From a virus, in the IMG/VR virus record IMGVR_UViG_3300033143_002264, positions 1 to 31,292 of that record: a DNA stretch of 31,292 nucleotides; one strand, 5' to 3'. Under the pieces are notes generated by a model. It was not told the origin of the DNA and did not search any database. It saw nothing but the letters and a program-made list of their open reading frames with translations. The position numbers and the translations under genes are program-made. Positions 1 to 6,529 of this stretch are shown here, in pieces. How positions within the stretch are numbered: position 1 is the first letter of the stretch; the number at the start of each line of letters is the position of its first letter.

Positions 1-192
1 CTTCTCTTCCAGCTCCCCAAGATCAAAGATAATACTCTCTTCATCCTTAAAGACAAAGCGAATTTCATCACTTGAAGGAAAATCACAGCTCACATTTCTC
101 TTCTCACTCGGGAGTAAAACACTCTTCTCTTCCGCGGACAATTCACTCAGGTTCACAACCTCAAAACCTTTAATCTCTTTACTCTCTTCCAT
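1..192 (-). CDS. Small acidic phage protein, partial at window edge
   Basis: This leftward gene runs off the left edge; 64 codons are visible. The ATG at 192 is preceded by AAGGAG at ideal spacing, which fixes the start. The product begins MEESKEIKGFEVVNLSEL and is rich in Glu, Ser and Lys, with a later segment of the type FVFKDEESIIFDLGELEEK. No catalytic motif, signal peptide or membrane segment is visible. It probably lies in the same leftward transcript as the zinc-ribbon gene at 292-459, downstream of the promoter at 647-674. I do not recognise the family and assign no function. Confidence 0.75.
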   Translation of the reverse strand, partial: MEESKEIKGFEVVNLSELSAEEKSVLLPSEKRNVSCDFPSSDEIRFVFKDEESIIFDLGELEEK

Positions 193-291
193 GATAATCT
201 CCTTTTGGGAATATATAACCCTTTGAAAAAAGGAGAGAATCCTAATTGAGAATCGGACCTGTTCAAGGGCATAATCCGCCGGGCATGTTAA

Positions 292-459
292 TTACTTAAT
301 AGTTTTCCAACGCTTTTTAGCCTTTTCTAAACACTTACTACAAAGATACTCGCACTCCCAAGTCATATACATTTCATAGTTCATATATTCTTGCCTACAT
401 TCATCGCACTCGCATTGTGATGCTACGATGGATGGTAGACTTCTATATAGTTTGCCCAT
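292..459 (-). CDS. Small zinc-ribbon-like protein
   Basis: A 55-residue product starts MGKLYRSLPSIVASQCE. It has two Cys pairs, CECDEC near residues 16-21 and CSKC near residue 41, separated by a Tyr/Met-rich stretch, and a basic tail ending KKRWKTIK. The paired cysteines suggest a single zinc knuckle of the sort common in small phage regulators or host-takeover proteins. The open frame extends upstream to 576, but that extension looks non-coding. The ATG at 459 has GGAAG just upstream. It is leftward, behind the promoter at 647-674. The function is unknown; zinc binding is inferred only from the cysteine spacing. Confidence 0.55.
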   Translation of the reverse strand: MGKLYRSLPSIVASQCECDECRQEYMNYEMYMTWECEYLCSKCLEKAKKRWKTIK

Positions 460-646
460 AATCTTCCAGCCTTTCTCGCCCGGTCGATTATACCCTTGAA
501 CATGCGGTATCCACCCGCTGCGCTTTCCTCCCGGCAAGCCTCTCAAAGAGACGAAGGAAGAAAGAAAGATTATCAAAGATCAAAAGTTAACGTTCGCATA
601 AAAGGCACATCGCCATGTCGGTGCTGCCGCTCTCCAACATGTAAAA

Positions 647-674
647 AGTATACCAAACCCTGGAAGGAAGTCAA
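647..674 (-). promoter_or_regulatory. Leftward sigma70-like promoter
   Basis: Read on the minus strand, TTGACT (669-674) is followed after 16 bp by TATACT (647-652). Each box matches five of six consensus bases. It points toward the two small leftward genes. No terminator lies between the promoter and 459. Confidence 0.6.
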
Positions 675-738
675 ATCCACACCTTTCCCTGGTCCACCCA
701 CCAGCTAGAGGAGAAGAATACCCTAGGGGGTACCAGCC

Positions 739-828
739 CCAACCCCACCCCCTGAGAAAGATAGATGGCCTCCTTCTTTACTACCAACCCCACCCCCTGA
801 GAAAGATAGATGGCCTCCTTCTTTACTA
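739..828. repeat. 45-bp tandem direct repeat, two copies
   Basis: Two adjacent identical 45-base units start at 739 and 784. Each begins CCAACCCCACCCCCTGAG and ends CTTTACTA. The repeat is in non-coding DNA of the divergent region. It could be a duplicated binding site or a recent slippage product. Confidence 0.9.
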
Positions 829-1048
829 AACTAGATTTTTCAAAACGAGATAGCTGGGAGGGCGCCAAATGGTCCTGCGCCCAAAGAAGCTGAGTGGGAG
901 GAAGATTAATTCTCCACCACATTACCATGTTTATAGTAGGATGAAGGAAGTATCTCTCTCTCTCTTCCTAATGCTATCACCATCACAGAGATTGGGAGGA
1001 AGGGAGGAAGGTTTCTTCTCCACTACAATCACCCTTCCAGGGAAGAGG

Positions 1049-1068
1049 ATCAATTTCTAATGTTTCTG
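1049..1068 (-). repeat. Dispersed 20-bp element, copy 1
   Basis: Read on the minus strand this is CAGAAACATTAGAAATTGAT, three mismatches from the commonest form. It lies in the non-coding divergent region. It is one of the weaker copies and lacks the trailing CAG. Confidence 0.6.
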
Positions 1069-1187
1069 GAAGGATGATAAAAAGGATTACTAGTTTCTGT
1101 AGAAAGAACCTTCATCCCACCCTTTCAGCTTAAATTCGGCGGAGGGTTCCTTTCTCATAAGAAAATTCATCGCTATCCAGAAACTCC

Positions 1188-1216
1188 TTGACTGCTGATA
1201 GCTCCTATGCGATTAT
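1188..1216 (+). promoter_or_regulatory. Candidate rightward promoter with extended -10
   Basis: TTGACT (1188-1193) is followed after 17 bp by GATTAT (1211-1216), with a TGC extended -10 just before it. It sits about 45 bp upstream of the first rightward gene and is the best promoter candidate I see for the long virion operon. The -10 box is imperfect (four of six). Confidence 0.4.
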
Positions 1217-1259
1217 ACACTATAACACATCAATCACTAAGGACCTGAGAGGACTGAAA

Positions 1260-1421
1260 ATGTCTGGCGGAAACTGTAATATCTGCTCAAACCTACAAAG
1301 AGATAGAAAGACTCGAATCCTTTCCTGCTCTTTGCACGCACAGATTAATACCAGTAACCCCGCTAGAATCAGACCAGAAACCTCTTGCCCAAAGGGAGAC
1401 TACAGTGCTTCACGAAGTTGA
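1260..1421 (+). CDS. Small Cys-rich protein
   Basis: A 53-residue product starts MSGGNCNICSNLQRDRK. Cysteines occur at about residues 6, 9, 22 and 43, followed by the phrase CPKGDY. The pattern (C-x2-C, then C-x-L-H, then a late C) suggests a small metal-binding fold. The ATG at 1260 is preceded by GAGAGG at seven bases; the frame is open back to 1188 but without a better start. Its end overlaps the GTG start of the next gene by 17 bases, consistent with translational coupling. I do not recognise the family. Confidence 0.5.
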   Translation: MSGGNCNICSNLQRDRKTRILSCSLHAQINTSNPARIRPETSCPKGDYSASRS

Positions 1422-1860
1422 CGATGTTGCACTCACATCAGACGATAGGGAACTCAATCTTTCAGTCGACCCTATCATTGAACTTGCTGAGCAAGGCTAC
1501 TCCACAAAGGAAATAGCCGCAATTGTCAATGATGCACCTGAAACTATCCGCAAGCAGATAAAGGAAATCCAATCTAAACAAGGAGTTCTCCTGGACTACC
1601 GATCAGTCCAAGGACTCCAACTCACAGACATTCAACGCAAACTTCTCGCTGCAATGACTGATGAAAAAATAGCCGAAGCTCCATTAAAGGACTTGGTTAA
1701 CTGCTTTAAGACTCTCAAAGACAAAGAACTCGTCATGGATGGTAAACCTACTGAAATCCAAGGACTCGTAGGTTACCTAGTCCAACTTGAAAGAGAAGAA
1801 CGTGGTGAGATAGACGTCACCCCACTTCCTGAACCTGAAGAGGAGTTGCCAGACTTATGA
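1405..1860 (+). CDS. HTH protein, putative small terminase subunit
   Basis: The 151-residue product starts at GTG 1405 behind GGGAG. After a short acidic leader, residues 25-55 (LAEQGYSTKEIAAIVND, then ETIRKQIKEIQ) form a helix-turn-helix typical of phage DNA-recognition proteins. The middle is helical, with a segment LKDLVNCFKTLKDKELV resembling the oligomerisation helices of small terminase subunits, and the tail is acidic (PEPEEELPDL). The stop overlaps the next ATG (ATGA). Small terminases bind the packaging site and recruit TerL, but here terL lies 4.7 kb downstream, so a transcription regulator is also possible. The HTH is supported by sequence; the terminase role is inferred. Confidence 0.45.
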   Translation: MLHEVDDVALTSDDRELNLSVDPIIELAEQGYSTKEIAAIVNDAPETIRKQIKEIQSKQGVLLDYRSVQGLQLTDIQRKLLAAMTDEKIAEAPLKDLVNCFKTLKDKELVMDGKPTEIQGLVGYLVQLEREERGEIDVTPLPEPEEELPDL

Positions 1861-2216
1861 GCCTATCCAACGAACAGCACGAGTTCGCTAAAGATGTCTC
1901 CAGTCTTCTCCACTTCATCCACCTTCTTGGTATCAAACACACCCTTGGGGAAGTCTTCAGAACCCCTGAACAGCAAGCCATTTACTTTGCTGCCGGAAAG
2001 AGTTGGAAGAAATTCTCAGGCCATCAAAACAAACTTGCTATCGATATCAACTTCTTTCCTAATGGTAAATACATAGGCACATTCTCACCAGAAACTGGTA
2101 AAGCTCTTCTTACTGATATAGGAGGATATTGGTGTAGTCTCCATCCAAAGAACCGCTGGGGAGGAAACTACTCTTTAAAATATCTTGACTTGCCACACTT
2201 TGAAAGATTGAGGTAA
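1857..2216 (+). CDS. M15-family peptidoglycan peptidase (endolysin)
   Basis: This 119-residue protein has the M15 zinc-peptidase signature. SGHQNKLAIDIN (residues 54-65) supplies His56 and Asp63, and DLPHFE (residues 111-116) supplies the third zinc ligand, His114. Enzymes of this family (VanY/Ply500 type) cut the L-Ala-D-Glu or D-Ala-D-Ala bond of the peptidoglycan stem peptide. The length fits a minimal single-domain endolysin. No signal peptide or wall-binding domain is seen, so release would need a holin. It overlaps the upstream gene by ATGA and is followed directly by a PLA2-like gene and a small peptide gene, which together look like a lysis cassette. Confidence 0.85.
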   Translation: MSLSNEQHEFAKDVSSLLHFIHLLGIKHTLGEVFRTPEQQAIYFAAGKSWKKFSGHQNKLAIDINFFPNGKYIGTFSPETGKALLTDIGGYWCSLHPKNRWGGNYSLKYLDLPHFERLR

Positions 2217-2219
2217 CTT

Positions 2220-2609
2220 ATGCAAGTAAATAACTATCTCAGCCTGTATCAGTTCAATAAATCAATGCTGATTGCACCAACGAGATATATTCTCGCTACC
2301 ACTGAAGTCAGGGATGCTGCAACAAACGGCTGCGGAACTGCAGGTTGGAAGGGAAAACTCGTCCCTGATACACTTTACTTCCTCAGCATCCTCGAAGCCT
2401 GTCGTATTCATGACTGGATGTATGCTGAAGGAGAAACTGAGATTGACAAAAAGAGAGCTGATGATATTTTCCTAAGTAACATGGAAGAATTAATATCTAA
2501 CGCTTTCTGGTTCCTACGTTTCCTCAGACGACGTCGCGCTCTGAAATACTTCCTCGCAGTTGCTATCGCAGGAGACGCCGCTTTTTGGGCTGATAAGGAG
2601 AAACCATAA
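2220..2609 (+). CDS. Phospholipase-A2-like phage protein
   Basis: The 129-residue product contains NGCGTAGW (residues 36-43) and ACRIHDWMY (60-68), then KKRADD (77-82). This order resembles secreted and viral phospholipase A2: a glycine-rich calcium loop, the Cys-x-x-His-Asp active-site helix with a downstream Tyr, and a later Asp. His64 and Asp65 would be the catalytic pair. The C-terminal part (94-123) has aromatic, basic and hydrophobic stretches that could contact membrane. It sits between the endolysin and a 43-residue peptide, with TAATG overlap to the latter. A membrane-damaging role in lysis or entry is inferred. Too few disulfide cysteines exist for a classical PLA2, so the fold must be checked. 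Confidence 0.55.
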   Translation: MQVNNYLSLYQFNKSMLIAPTRYILATTEVRDAATNGCGTAGWKGKLVPDTLYFLSILEACRIHDWMYAEGETEIDKKRADDIFLSNMEELISNAFWFLRFLRRRRALKYFLAVAIAGDAAFWADKEKP

Positions 2610-2740
2610 TGTGGAAAGCAATTTGCCTTAAAAAGATTACCTCTGCGACTGTAGCAACAGTGAAATTCCTTTGGCCAATCCTTAAACCTATTCTTACTGA
2701 AGCTGCTAAGCAGAAGTTAGAGAAAAAGTTACTTAAATAA
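2609..2740 (+). CDS. 43-residue basic amphipathic peptide
   Basis: The short gene begins within the stop of the PLA2-like gene (TAATG) and has AAGGAG eight bases upstream. The peptide starts MWKAICLKKITSATVATVKF, continues with a hydrophobic Pro-containing stretch (LWPILKPILTE) and ends in a Lys-rich amphipathic helix (KQKLEKKLLK). A single short hydrophobic segment plus a basic tail resembles small lysis peptides or pinholin-like proteins, but no family is recognisable. Translational coupling and position after the endolysin support a real gene with a possible role in lysis. It could instead be a small structural or regulatory peptide. Confidence 0.6.
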   Translation: MWKAICLKKITSATVATVKFLWPILKPILTEAAKQKLEKKLLK

Positions 2741-2746
2741 TTCAAC

Positions 2747-2766
2747 CAGAAATATCAAAAATTGAC
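2747..2766 (+). repeat. Dispersed 20-bp element, copy 2
   Basis: CAGAAATATCAAAAATTGAC, one base from the commonest form. It is intergenic, directly before the ribosome binding site (GGAGG) of the gene at 2787. Confidence 0.85.
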
Positions 2767-2786
2767 ATACTCCACTGGAGGATCAA

Positions 2787-3080
2787 ATGAAAAGACAAAC
2801 TATCATAAGTGCTGATACAGCCGGCCTGACAACTGCCCTATTCCACGTTAATGAGAACTCCAGCGTAACTATGGCAGCAAGAGGACTTGCCGATGACGAG
2901 ACTGTAACTCTCCAGATCTACGTCAATGATGACTGGACTGATGTATACCAGGAAGATTCTGTAGTCGCAATGACTGCAACAAACAACCTCCTTTATGCTG
3001 TTCCTGTTGGTATCTACCGCCTAGTTAAATCTGCAACTGCAGGTGCGACTTCCGTAGACATGTATAACATTGGTGGCTAA
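2787..3080 (+). CDS. Small beta-rich virion protein, hypothetical
   Basis: The 97-residue product begins MKRQTIISADTAG behind a good GGAGG site. It is predicted mostly beta: alternating hydrophobic residues in ETVTLQIYVNDDW and LLYAVPVGIYRLVKSA, no long helices, no cysteines and no membrane segment. Small single-domain beta proteins like this are common next to tail-fibre and capsid genes of podoviruses, where they act as decoration or adaptor subunits. Copy 2 of the dispersed element lies just upstream. A structural role is inferred from fold type and position only. Confidence 0.65.
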   Translation: MKRQTIISADTAGLTTALFHVNENSSVTMAARGLADDETVTLQIYVNDDWTDVYQEDSVVAMTATNNLLYAVPVGIYRLVKSATAGATSVDMYNIGG

Positions 3081-3082
3081 TT

Positions 3083-3220
3083 ATGAGAGATTTTCGTGGT
3101 TTCTTATATAATGCATTTAGACCTCAGTGGGGATTACTAAAAGCAGTTAGTGATGTTACTCAATACTTGCTAACTCTTCCTCTTAGTGACTTTACATTCT
3201 CCCGTGGCGTGGCGTGCTGA
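3083..3220 (+). pseudogene. N-terminal fragment of the tail-fibre gene
   Basis: A 45-codon frame starts two bases after the previous stop and reads MRDFRGFLYNAFRPQWGLLK, then ends DFTFSRGVAC and a stop. The phrase DFTFSRG is the usual N-terminal signature of phage LamG or tail-fibre proteins, normally followed within 10-20 residues by a segment like VPAWEGARL. That segment occurs just downstream in another frame (3214 onward). Removing one copy of the GTGGC duplication at 3204-3213 joins both frames into SRGVLITVPDGVPAWEG. This is therefore most likely the broken start of the next gene rather than a separate protein. Confidence 0.65.
3204..3213. repeat. 5-bp tandem duplication breaking the fibre frame
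   Basis: GTGGC at 3204-3208 is repeated at 3209-3213, followed by GTG. Deleting five bases restores a continuous frame from 3083 to 5130. Confidence 0.8.
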
Positions 3221-5130
3221 TTACTGTGCCTGATGGTGTGCCTGCCTGGGAGGGGGCTAGGCTGGCTACTGAGGTGGCTGATGGAGCAGCAACAGATGAA
3301 AAATTCACAGGATTCACCAGTCTTGGGGAGTGGGTGGATCTAGGCAACAACAGATATCAGATTATTAATTCAATTGCCGCCTCCAATACTGAATTGGATA
3401 TCCCATCCATTGTAAACAAACTATCACATGCAAAGGTGGTAGTAGAAAGCACCGATGGGGCCATTCGTGTGTGGCTTGAAGGAACTGCTAATGCATCACA
3501 GACAACTTCGGCCCCGGCAACCATGGAGTTAGAGGGGACATGGGGTGCTGGACCAGTCTTCAGGGTTGCGGCTAATGGGATAGGTATTAGCGCCATTATT
3601 GAAGTGGTAACTGTAGAGGAAGTCATCCCCACCAACCTAGCCACCACCGACGATGGCCTTCCGCTGGTCCTCGCAGCCGACTACCCCCTGCCTCGCGAAG
3701 ATAGTGAGGAGATGTCTGAGGGGGATAAGAGGTATGTGGATGGGCGGATCTTGGGGGCTGATAGATTTGCAGAGTTTGGAACGCTGGGCACAGGGTGGAC
3801 GGAGGTGGCCGGTGTCTATATACACGAAGGATCAAGTGGTGATCTTTATACTACTCAAATTATAACCTCTGGCGAATCTATCCTGATCACATTTGAGATT
3901 ACCGACTATACCAGTGGCAGTTTAGTCATTTCTGGCGGGGCATTCTCATCTGGGATAACGAGAACCGCTAACGGCACGTATACCGAACTTTTGACTGCAA
4001 CAAGTACAGGAGCATTCCGGCTGTATTGTGGAGGGTCCGGTGGTTTGTCTGTGCCTAAAAGTTCAATTAAAGTTCAACCTGCATACCAACGCCCCATAGC
4101 CCTCGAATGCACCACAGGCGGCACCACCGCAGCAACACCCCCCGAACTCGGCCCAGATGATATCGGGGTTGAGTATACCGATGGCACCGCTGTGATTAAG
4201 CCTGTCGGATACTCCACGCTCGAGGGGTATAGTAATGATGGACAGGGTACAAATTTAATAACCTACTCAGAAGAATTTGATGACGATGATTGGACAAAAA
4301 CAGCATGTACAATTACACCGGATGCTATCGTAGCCCCTGACGGAACTTCAGCAGCAGATAAAGCGATTGAGGATGAGACAGATTCTCAGCGGTCTATTAA
4401 TAGAGGCTCTAATCAACTAGCAGTAACATTAGGAGTTACCTATACGTACAGCATTTGGTTAAAGGCAGCGGAAGTTTCTACCGTTGTGATATTCCTAACT
4501 ACAACAGATAGTGGGTTTATCGAGTTTGATTTATCTACGGGGACAGCAGGCGCAGGCGGTAATATTGAGCAATACAATGACGACTGGTATCGGTGCTCAC
4601 TTAGCGGCGAGGCAAGTGCTACAGGTACAAGCAGCCCACTTATTTACTTTGAAGGTACAGCTCCATACCTTGGAGATGGTGTAAGTGGTTTCTTTTTATG
4701 GGGTGCTCAGTTTGAGACTGGTTCTGCGCCTACCCCCTACATCCCCACCACCACAACCTCTGCAACTCGGGCGGCAGACGAGGGTGTTAAGTACCTCTCC
4801 GCTGGTAAACTCAAAGCCAACAACATTATCATCGATATCCGATGTAACCTCCGCTCAATCTCCGATAGTTGGCTCTGTGAGCTAGTCTTCACTGGCGGAG
4901 GTGAGTCCGTAACTACCGTGGCGTCAGGGCTGGCAATCAACACCGACACTATAATCCAGATTATCCTGTCCAGCGACGACGGCAAAGAGATCAAAGTCGA
5001 TGGCGTATCCAAGATCCTCGACGGGGCAAAAGTAGCTGATACATCCTGGGCAACTTATTTCTGGATTGGCCAGAAGGGTGACGATTCTGCCTACGTAGCT
5101 GGTGAACTCAGCCAATTTGGTGTGAGTTAG
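3214..5130 (+). CDS. Tail fibre / receptor-binding protein with lectin-like domains
   Basis: As read from GTG 3214 this is 638 residues. It opens with VPDGVPAWEGAR, a phrase typical of phage fibre proteins. Around residues 200-290 lies a carbohydrate-binding-module-like stretch (GESILITFEITDYTSGSLVISGG). Around 345-520 is a phage adhesin module: NLITYSEEFDDDDWTK, APDGTSAADK, YTYSIWLKA, WYRCSLSG, FFLWGAQFETGSAPTPYIPT. A LamG/concanavalin-like end follows (NNIIIDIRCN, IIQIILSSDDGKEIKVDG). Such proteins bind host surface glycans. The true gene probably begins at 3083 and is split by the duplication at 3204. GC-rich and AT-rich blocks alternate along it, suggesting mosaic assembly from modules. 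Confidence 0.75.
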   Translation: MLITVPDGVPAWEGARLATEVADGAATDEKFTGFTSLGEWVDLGNNRYQIINSIAASNTELDIPSIVNKLSHAKVVVESTDGAIRVWLEGTANASQTTSAPATMELEGTWGAGPVFRVAANGIGISAIIEVVTVEEVIPTNLATTDDGLPLVLAADYPLPREDSEEMSEGDKRYVDGRILGADRFAEFGTLGTGWTEVAGVYIHEGSSGDLYTTQIITSGESILITFEITDYTSGSLVISGGAFSSGITRTANGTYTELLTATSTGAFRLYCGGSGGLSVPKSSIKVQPAYQRPIALECTTGGTTAATPPELGPDDIGVEYTDGTAVIKPVGYSTLEGYSNDGQGTNLITYSEEFDDDDWTKTACTITPDAIVAPDGTSAADKAIEDETDSQRSINRGSNQLAVTLGVTYTYSIWLKAAEVSTVVIFLTTTDSGFIEFDLSTGTAGAGGNIEQYNDDWYRCSLSGEASATGTSSPLIYFEGTAPYLGDGVSGFFLWGAQFETGSAPTPYIPTTTTSATRAADEGVKYLSAGKLKANNIIIDIRCNLRSISDSWLCELVFTGGGESVTTVASGLAINTDTIIQIILSSDDGKEIKVDGVSKILDGAKVADTSWATYFWIGQKGDDSAYVAGELSQFGVS

Positions 5131-5138
5131 GAGAAGAT

Positions 5139-5642
5139 ATGCCATACGTTGATGTAGTCCTAAGATCAACCGACCTCGCCGCCACCATCGAGCACATGGC
5201 TGCTATGCGAATTGTTGTAGAACGCACCAGCGAGCGCACCATCAAACTCATCTGGGACGACGGTGACAAAGTAGTAATCGCAGAAACGCCTTTGCTGATT
5301 TGTGTTGACCTTGACACTCTTGAACCCACCGGGGCGCTGGTTTTCATGGTGAGGCTGACTAAGTTCTATGCCAGCAACCTGCTCGATTACTTACTCACTG
5401 ACACCACCATCTGCGACTGGAGAGAAGACGTGTGGGTGGACACTGGCGAGGTTGACGAAGAAGAGGAGCCGATCATGGCCCTTGAACCCATTCCCGAATA
5501 CCCGATTGTTAGCGTAGAGGTTGACGAAGAAGAGGAGCCGATCATGGCCCTTGAACCCATTCCCGAATACCCGATTGTTAGCGTAGACGCAGAAGGCCAA
5601 CCAGTGCTAAAGATGCAGCAACCTGGAGTGATAGTAAGATGA
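5139..5642 (+). CDS. Hypothetical protein with a 23-residue tandem repeat
   Basis: The 167-residue protein starts MPYVDVVLRSTDLAATIEHM behind AGGAG. The N-terminal half (1-100) is a compact mixed domain with no known motif. The C-terminal half contains two identical acidic and Pro-rich units of 23 residues, each including EVDEEEEPIMALEPIPEYP, then a short end QPGVIVR. The repeat is encoded by a perfect 69-bp tandem duplication. It lies between the fibre gene and a tail-associated cluster and overlaps the next gene by ATGA, so it is probably a fibre accessory or attachment protein. The function is not known. Confidence 0.7.
   Translation: MPYVDVVLRSTDLAATIEHMAAMRIVVERTSERTIKLIWDDGDKVVIAETPLLICVDLDTLEPTGALVFMVRLTKFYASNLLDYLLTDTTICDWREDVWVDTGEVDEEEEPIMALEPIPEYPIVSVEVDEEEEPIMALEPIPEYPIVSVDAEGQPVLKMQQPGVIVR
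5448..5585 (+). repeat. 69-bp in-frame tandem repeat
   Basis: Two adjacent identical copies start at 5448 and 5517. The period is 69 bases, so the reading frame is kept and the protein gains 23 residues. The perfect identity suggests a recent duplication or an assembly artefact. Confidence 0.9.
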
Positions 5643-5908
5643 TTACTTTAAAGCGTGGTGATACTTTTAAACTAGATGCAGTAGTCCTTGGGGATGGTGT
5701 GGTCATCCCTGGCGGAATCGGTGGTTGGACTATAACAAGTCAGATCCGTACTACCAGAGGCGTATTAATAGATACCTTAGTAGTAACTGTTGCACTTATA
5801 CACTTGAGGAATCAGATGCTGGAGTTACTGAAGACTGGCCTATTGGTCACCACGAAATGGATATTGAATACGTTATTAACGACGCTGTCATCAGCACCAA
5901 AACAATAA
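5639..5908 (+). CDS. Small phage tail-region protein, 5' frame of a frameshifted gene
   Basis: The frame starts MITLKRGDTFKLDAVVLGDG and contains GGWTITSQIRTTRGVLIDTL. This is the first half of a common phage family that reads 'L-K-x-G-D-T-F ... GWTI-S-Q-x-R'. Members normally continue with a segment ending YTL...WP.G...MDIEY...V-RD-TR. Here that second half is in another frame (5725-5940), so the reading after about residue 50 (VALIHLRNQMLELLK) is probably out of frame. The start overlaps the upstream stop (ATGA). It is likely a small structural or baseplate-type protein; its function in the family is not established. Confidence 0.55.
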   Translation: MITLKRGDTFKLDAVVLGDGVVIPGGIGGWTITSQIRTTRGVLIDTLVVTVALIHLRNQMLELLKTGLLVTTKWILNTLLTTLSSAPKQ

Positions 5909-5940
5909 CAGTTAAAGTTGAAAGGGATATTACTAGATGA
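5725..5940 (+). pseudogene. 3' frame of the frameshifted gene 5639-5940
   Basis: In this frame the meaningful part starts near 5793 and reads YTLEESDAGVTEDWPIGHHE, then MDIEYVIND and VKVERDITR. That is the usual C-terminal half of the family whose N-terminal half lies at 5639. The stop at 5938-5940 overlaps the ATG of the next gene, as expected for the natural gene end. The two halves differ by one frame, and some residues seem missing at the junction near 5785-5795, so a short deletion is more likely than a simple slip. Confidence 0.55.
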
Positions 5941-6365
5941 ATATCACTACTACTTTAACTGCCGGGAACTCAGCATTAACGATATCTGATTCTGTGTTAT
6001 CCCTCGTAACACTGTTATCCCAACCAGGATCTCCTGGCGTCGGCAGTGGTGATATGACTGTAGCTACTTACGATCCGCAAGCAATAGAAGATGACGCATT
6101 TGCTCGTGCTAATCATACAGGTGAACAAGCTATTGCTACAATAACTGGACTGCAAGTCGCACTTTATAAAGCCTATAGTGAGATCTACCTTGATCAGGAT
6201 TCCACAACAACACGTAGTATCCCATCAGAAGATATAAATACTGATCTGGATTTTGTTTTAACATATATCTCAGATTTTGCTAGCGATTTTAGTTACAATG
6301 ATACTACCAAAGAACTTACATATATAGGTTCTATCTCTATTATAGTTCAATACCAAAATCAATAG
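5937..6365 (+). CDS. Fibre- or baseplate-associated protein, C-terminus disrupted
   Basis: The 142-residue frame starts MNITTTLTAGNSALTISDSV, with a collagen-like hint (QPGSPGVGSGDM) and HTGEQAIATITGLQVAL, a phrase frequent in phage fibre proteins near trimerisation points. The C-terminal part (FSYNDTTKELTYIG) looks like the start of a beta-sandwich tip domain. The frame stops after IIVQYQNQ, but a coding-like continuation lies in another frame just downstream (6302-6529). The start overlaps the upstream stop (ATGA). This is probably a fibre or tip protein cut short by a small deletion or frameshift. Confidence 0.6.
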   Translation: MNITTTLTAGNSALTISDSVLSLVTLLSQPGSPGVGSGDMTVATYDPQAIEDDAFARANHTGEQAIATITGLQVALYKAYSEIYLDQDSTTTRSIPSEDINTDLDFVLTYISDFASDFSYNDTTKELTYIGSISIIVQYQNQ

Positions 6366-6529
6366 CCGTTCGGTCCTACAGTAATGCTGATATTGGGACA
6401 GCTAGCAATTCATTTTTACTTAGTATTGATACTGGTGATAAACTTAAAATGGGACTTCGGGCAAATGCTGCTATTGCTCTTGATTACCGAAATATAACTA
6501 TAGTTATAACAGCTGAAGGTATAGTTTAA
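6302..6529 (+). pseudogene. C-terminal remnant of the gene at 5937
   Basis: A frame without its own start reads SIPKSIAVRSYSNADIGTAS, then FLLSIDTGDKLKMGLRANA and NITIVITAEGIV before a stop at 6527-6529. This resembles the conserved end of phage fibre-tip beta domains. It follows directly after the premature stop of 5937-6365 in a different frame. Part of the domain between the two frames seems missing, which suggests a deletion near 6320-6360. Confidence 0.6.

Larger units (their letters stand above)
576..1259. other. Gene-poor divergent region
   Basis: I see no convincing gene in these roughly 680 bases. The region holds a leftward promoter (647-674), a small palindrome around 719-732, a 45-bp tandem repeat (739-828), pyrimidine tracts near 950-965, one copy of the dispersed 20-bp element (1049-1068) and a rightward promoter candidate (1188-1216). 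On the minus strand around 1120-1190 there is a coding-like scrap reading ELSAVKEFLDSDEFSYEKG before a stop, which may be the remnant of a broken gene. The leftward early-type genes and the rightward virion block diverge from here, so this is the likely control region between them. Confidence 0.5.

Noticed and set aside
579-591. ATCAAAAGTTAAC, similar to the element core
   Set aside because: Only about 14 of 20 positions match the full consensus; a few such matches are expected by chance in this AT-rich window.
671-928. Leftward 85-residue frame containing the 45-bp repeat
   Set aside because: Low-complexity translation of the tandem repeat, no ribosome binding site, and it overlaps the promoter.
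1178-1192. CAGAAAC-TCC-TTGAC as an eleventh element copy
   Set aside because: The inverted-repeat core is missing. It is mentioned only as a possible degenerate variant near a promoter.
1300-1345. tRNA T-arm-like CTCGAATCC around 1313-1321
   Set aside because: No acceptor, D-arm or anticodon stem could be folded around it on either strand, and it lies inside a coding frame.
2747-2766. Element as a sigma70 promoter (TTGAC as -35 box)
   Set aside because: No -10 box lies 16-18 bp downstream in copies 2, 5 or 7, and orientation is mixed relative to the genes.
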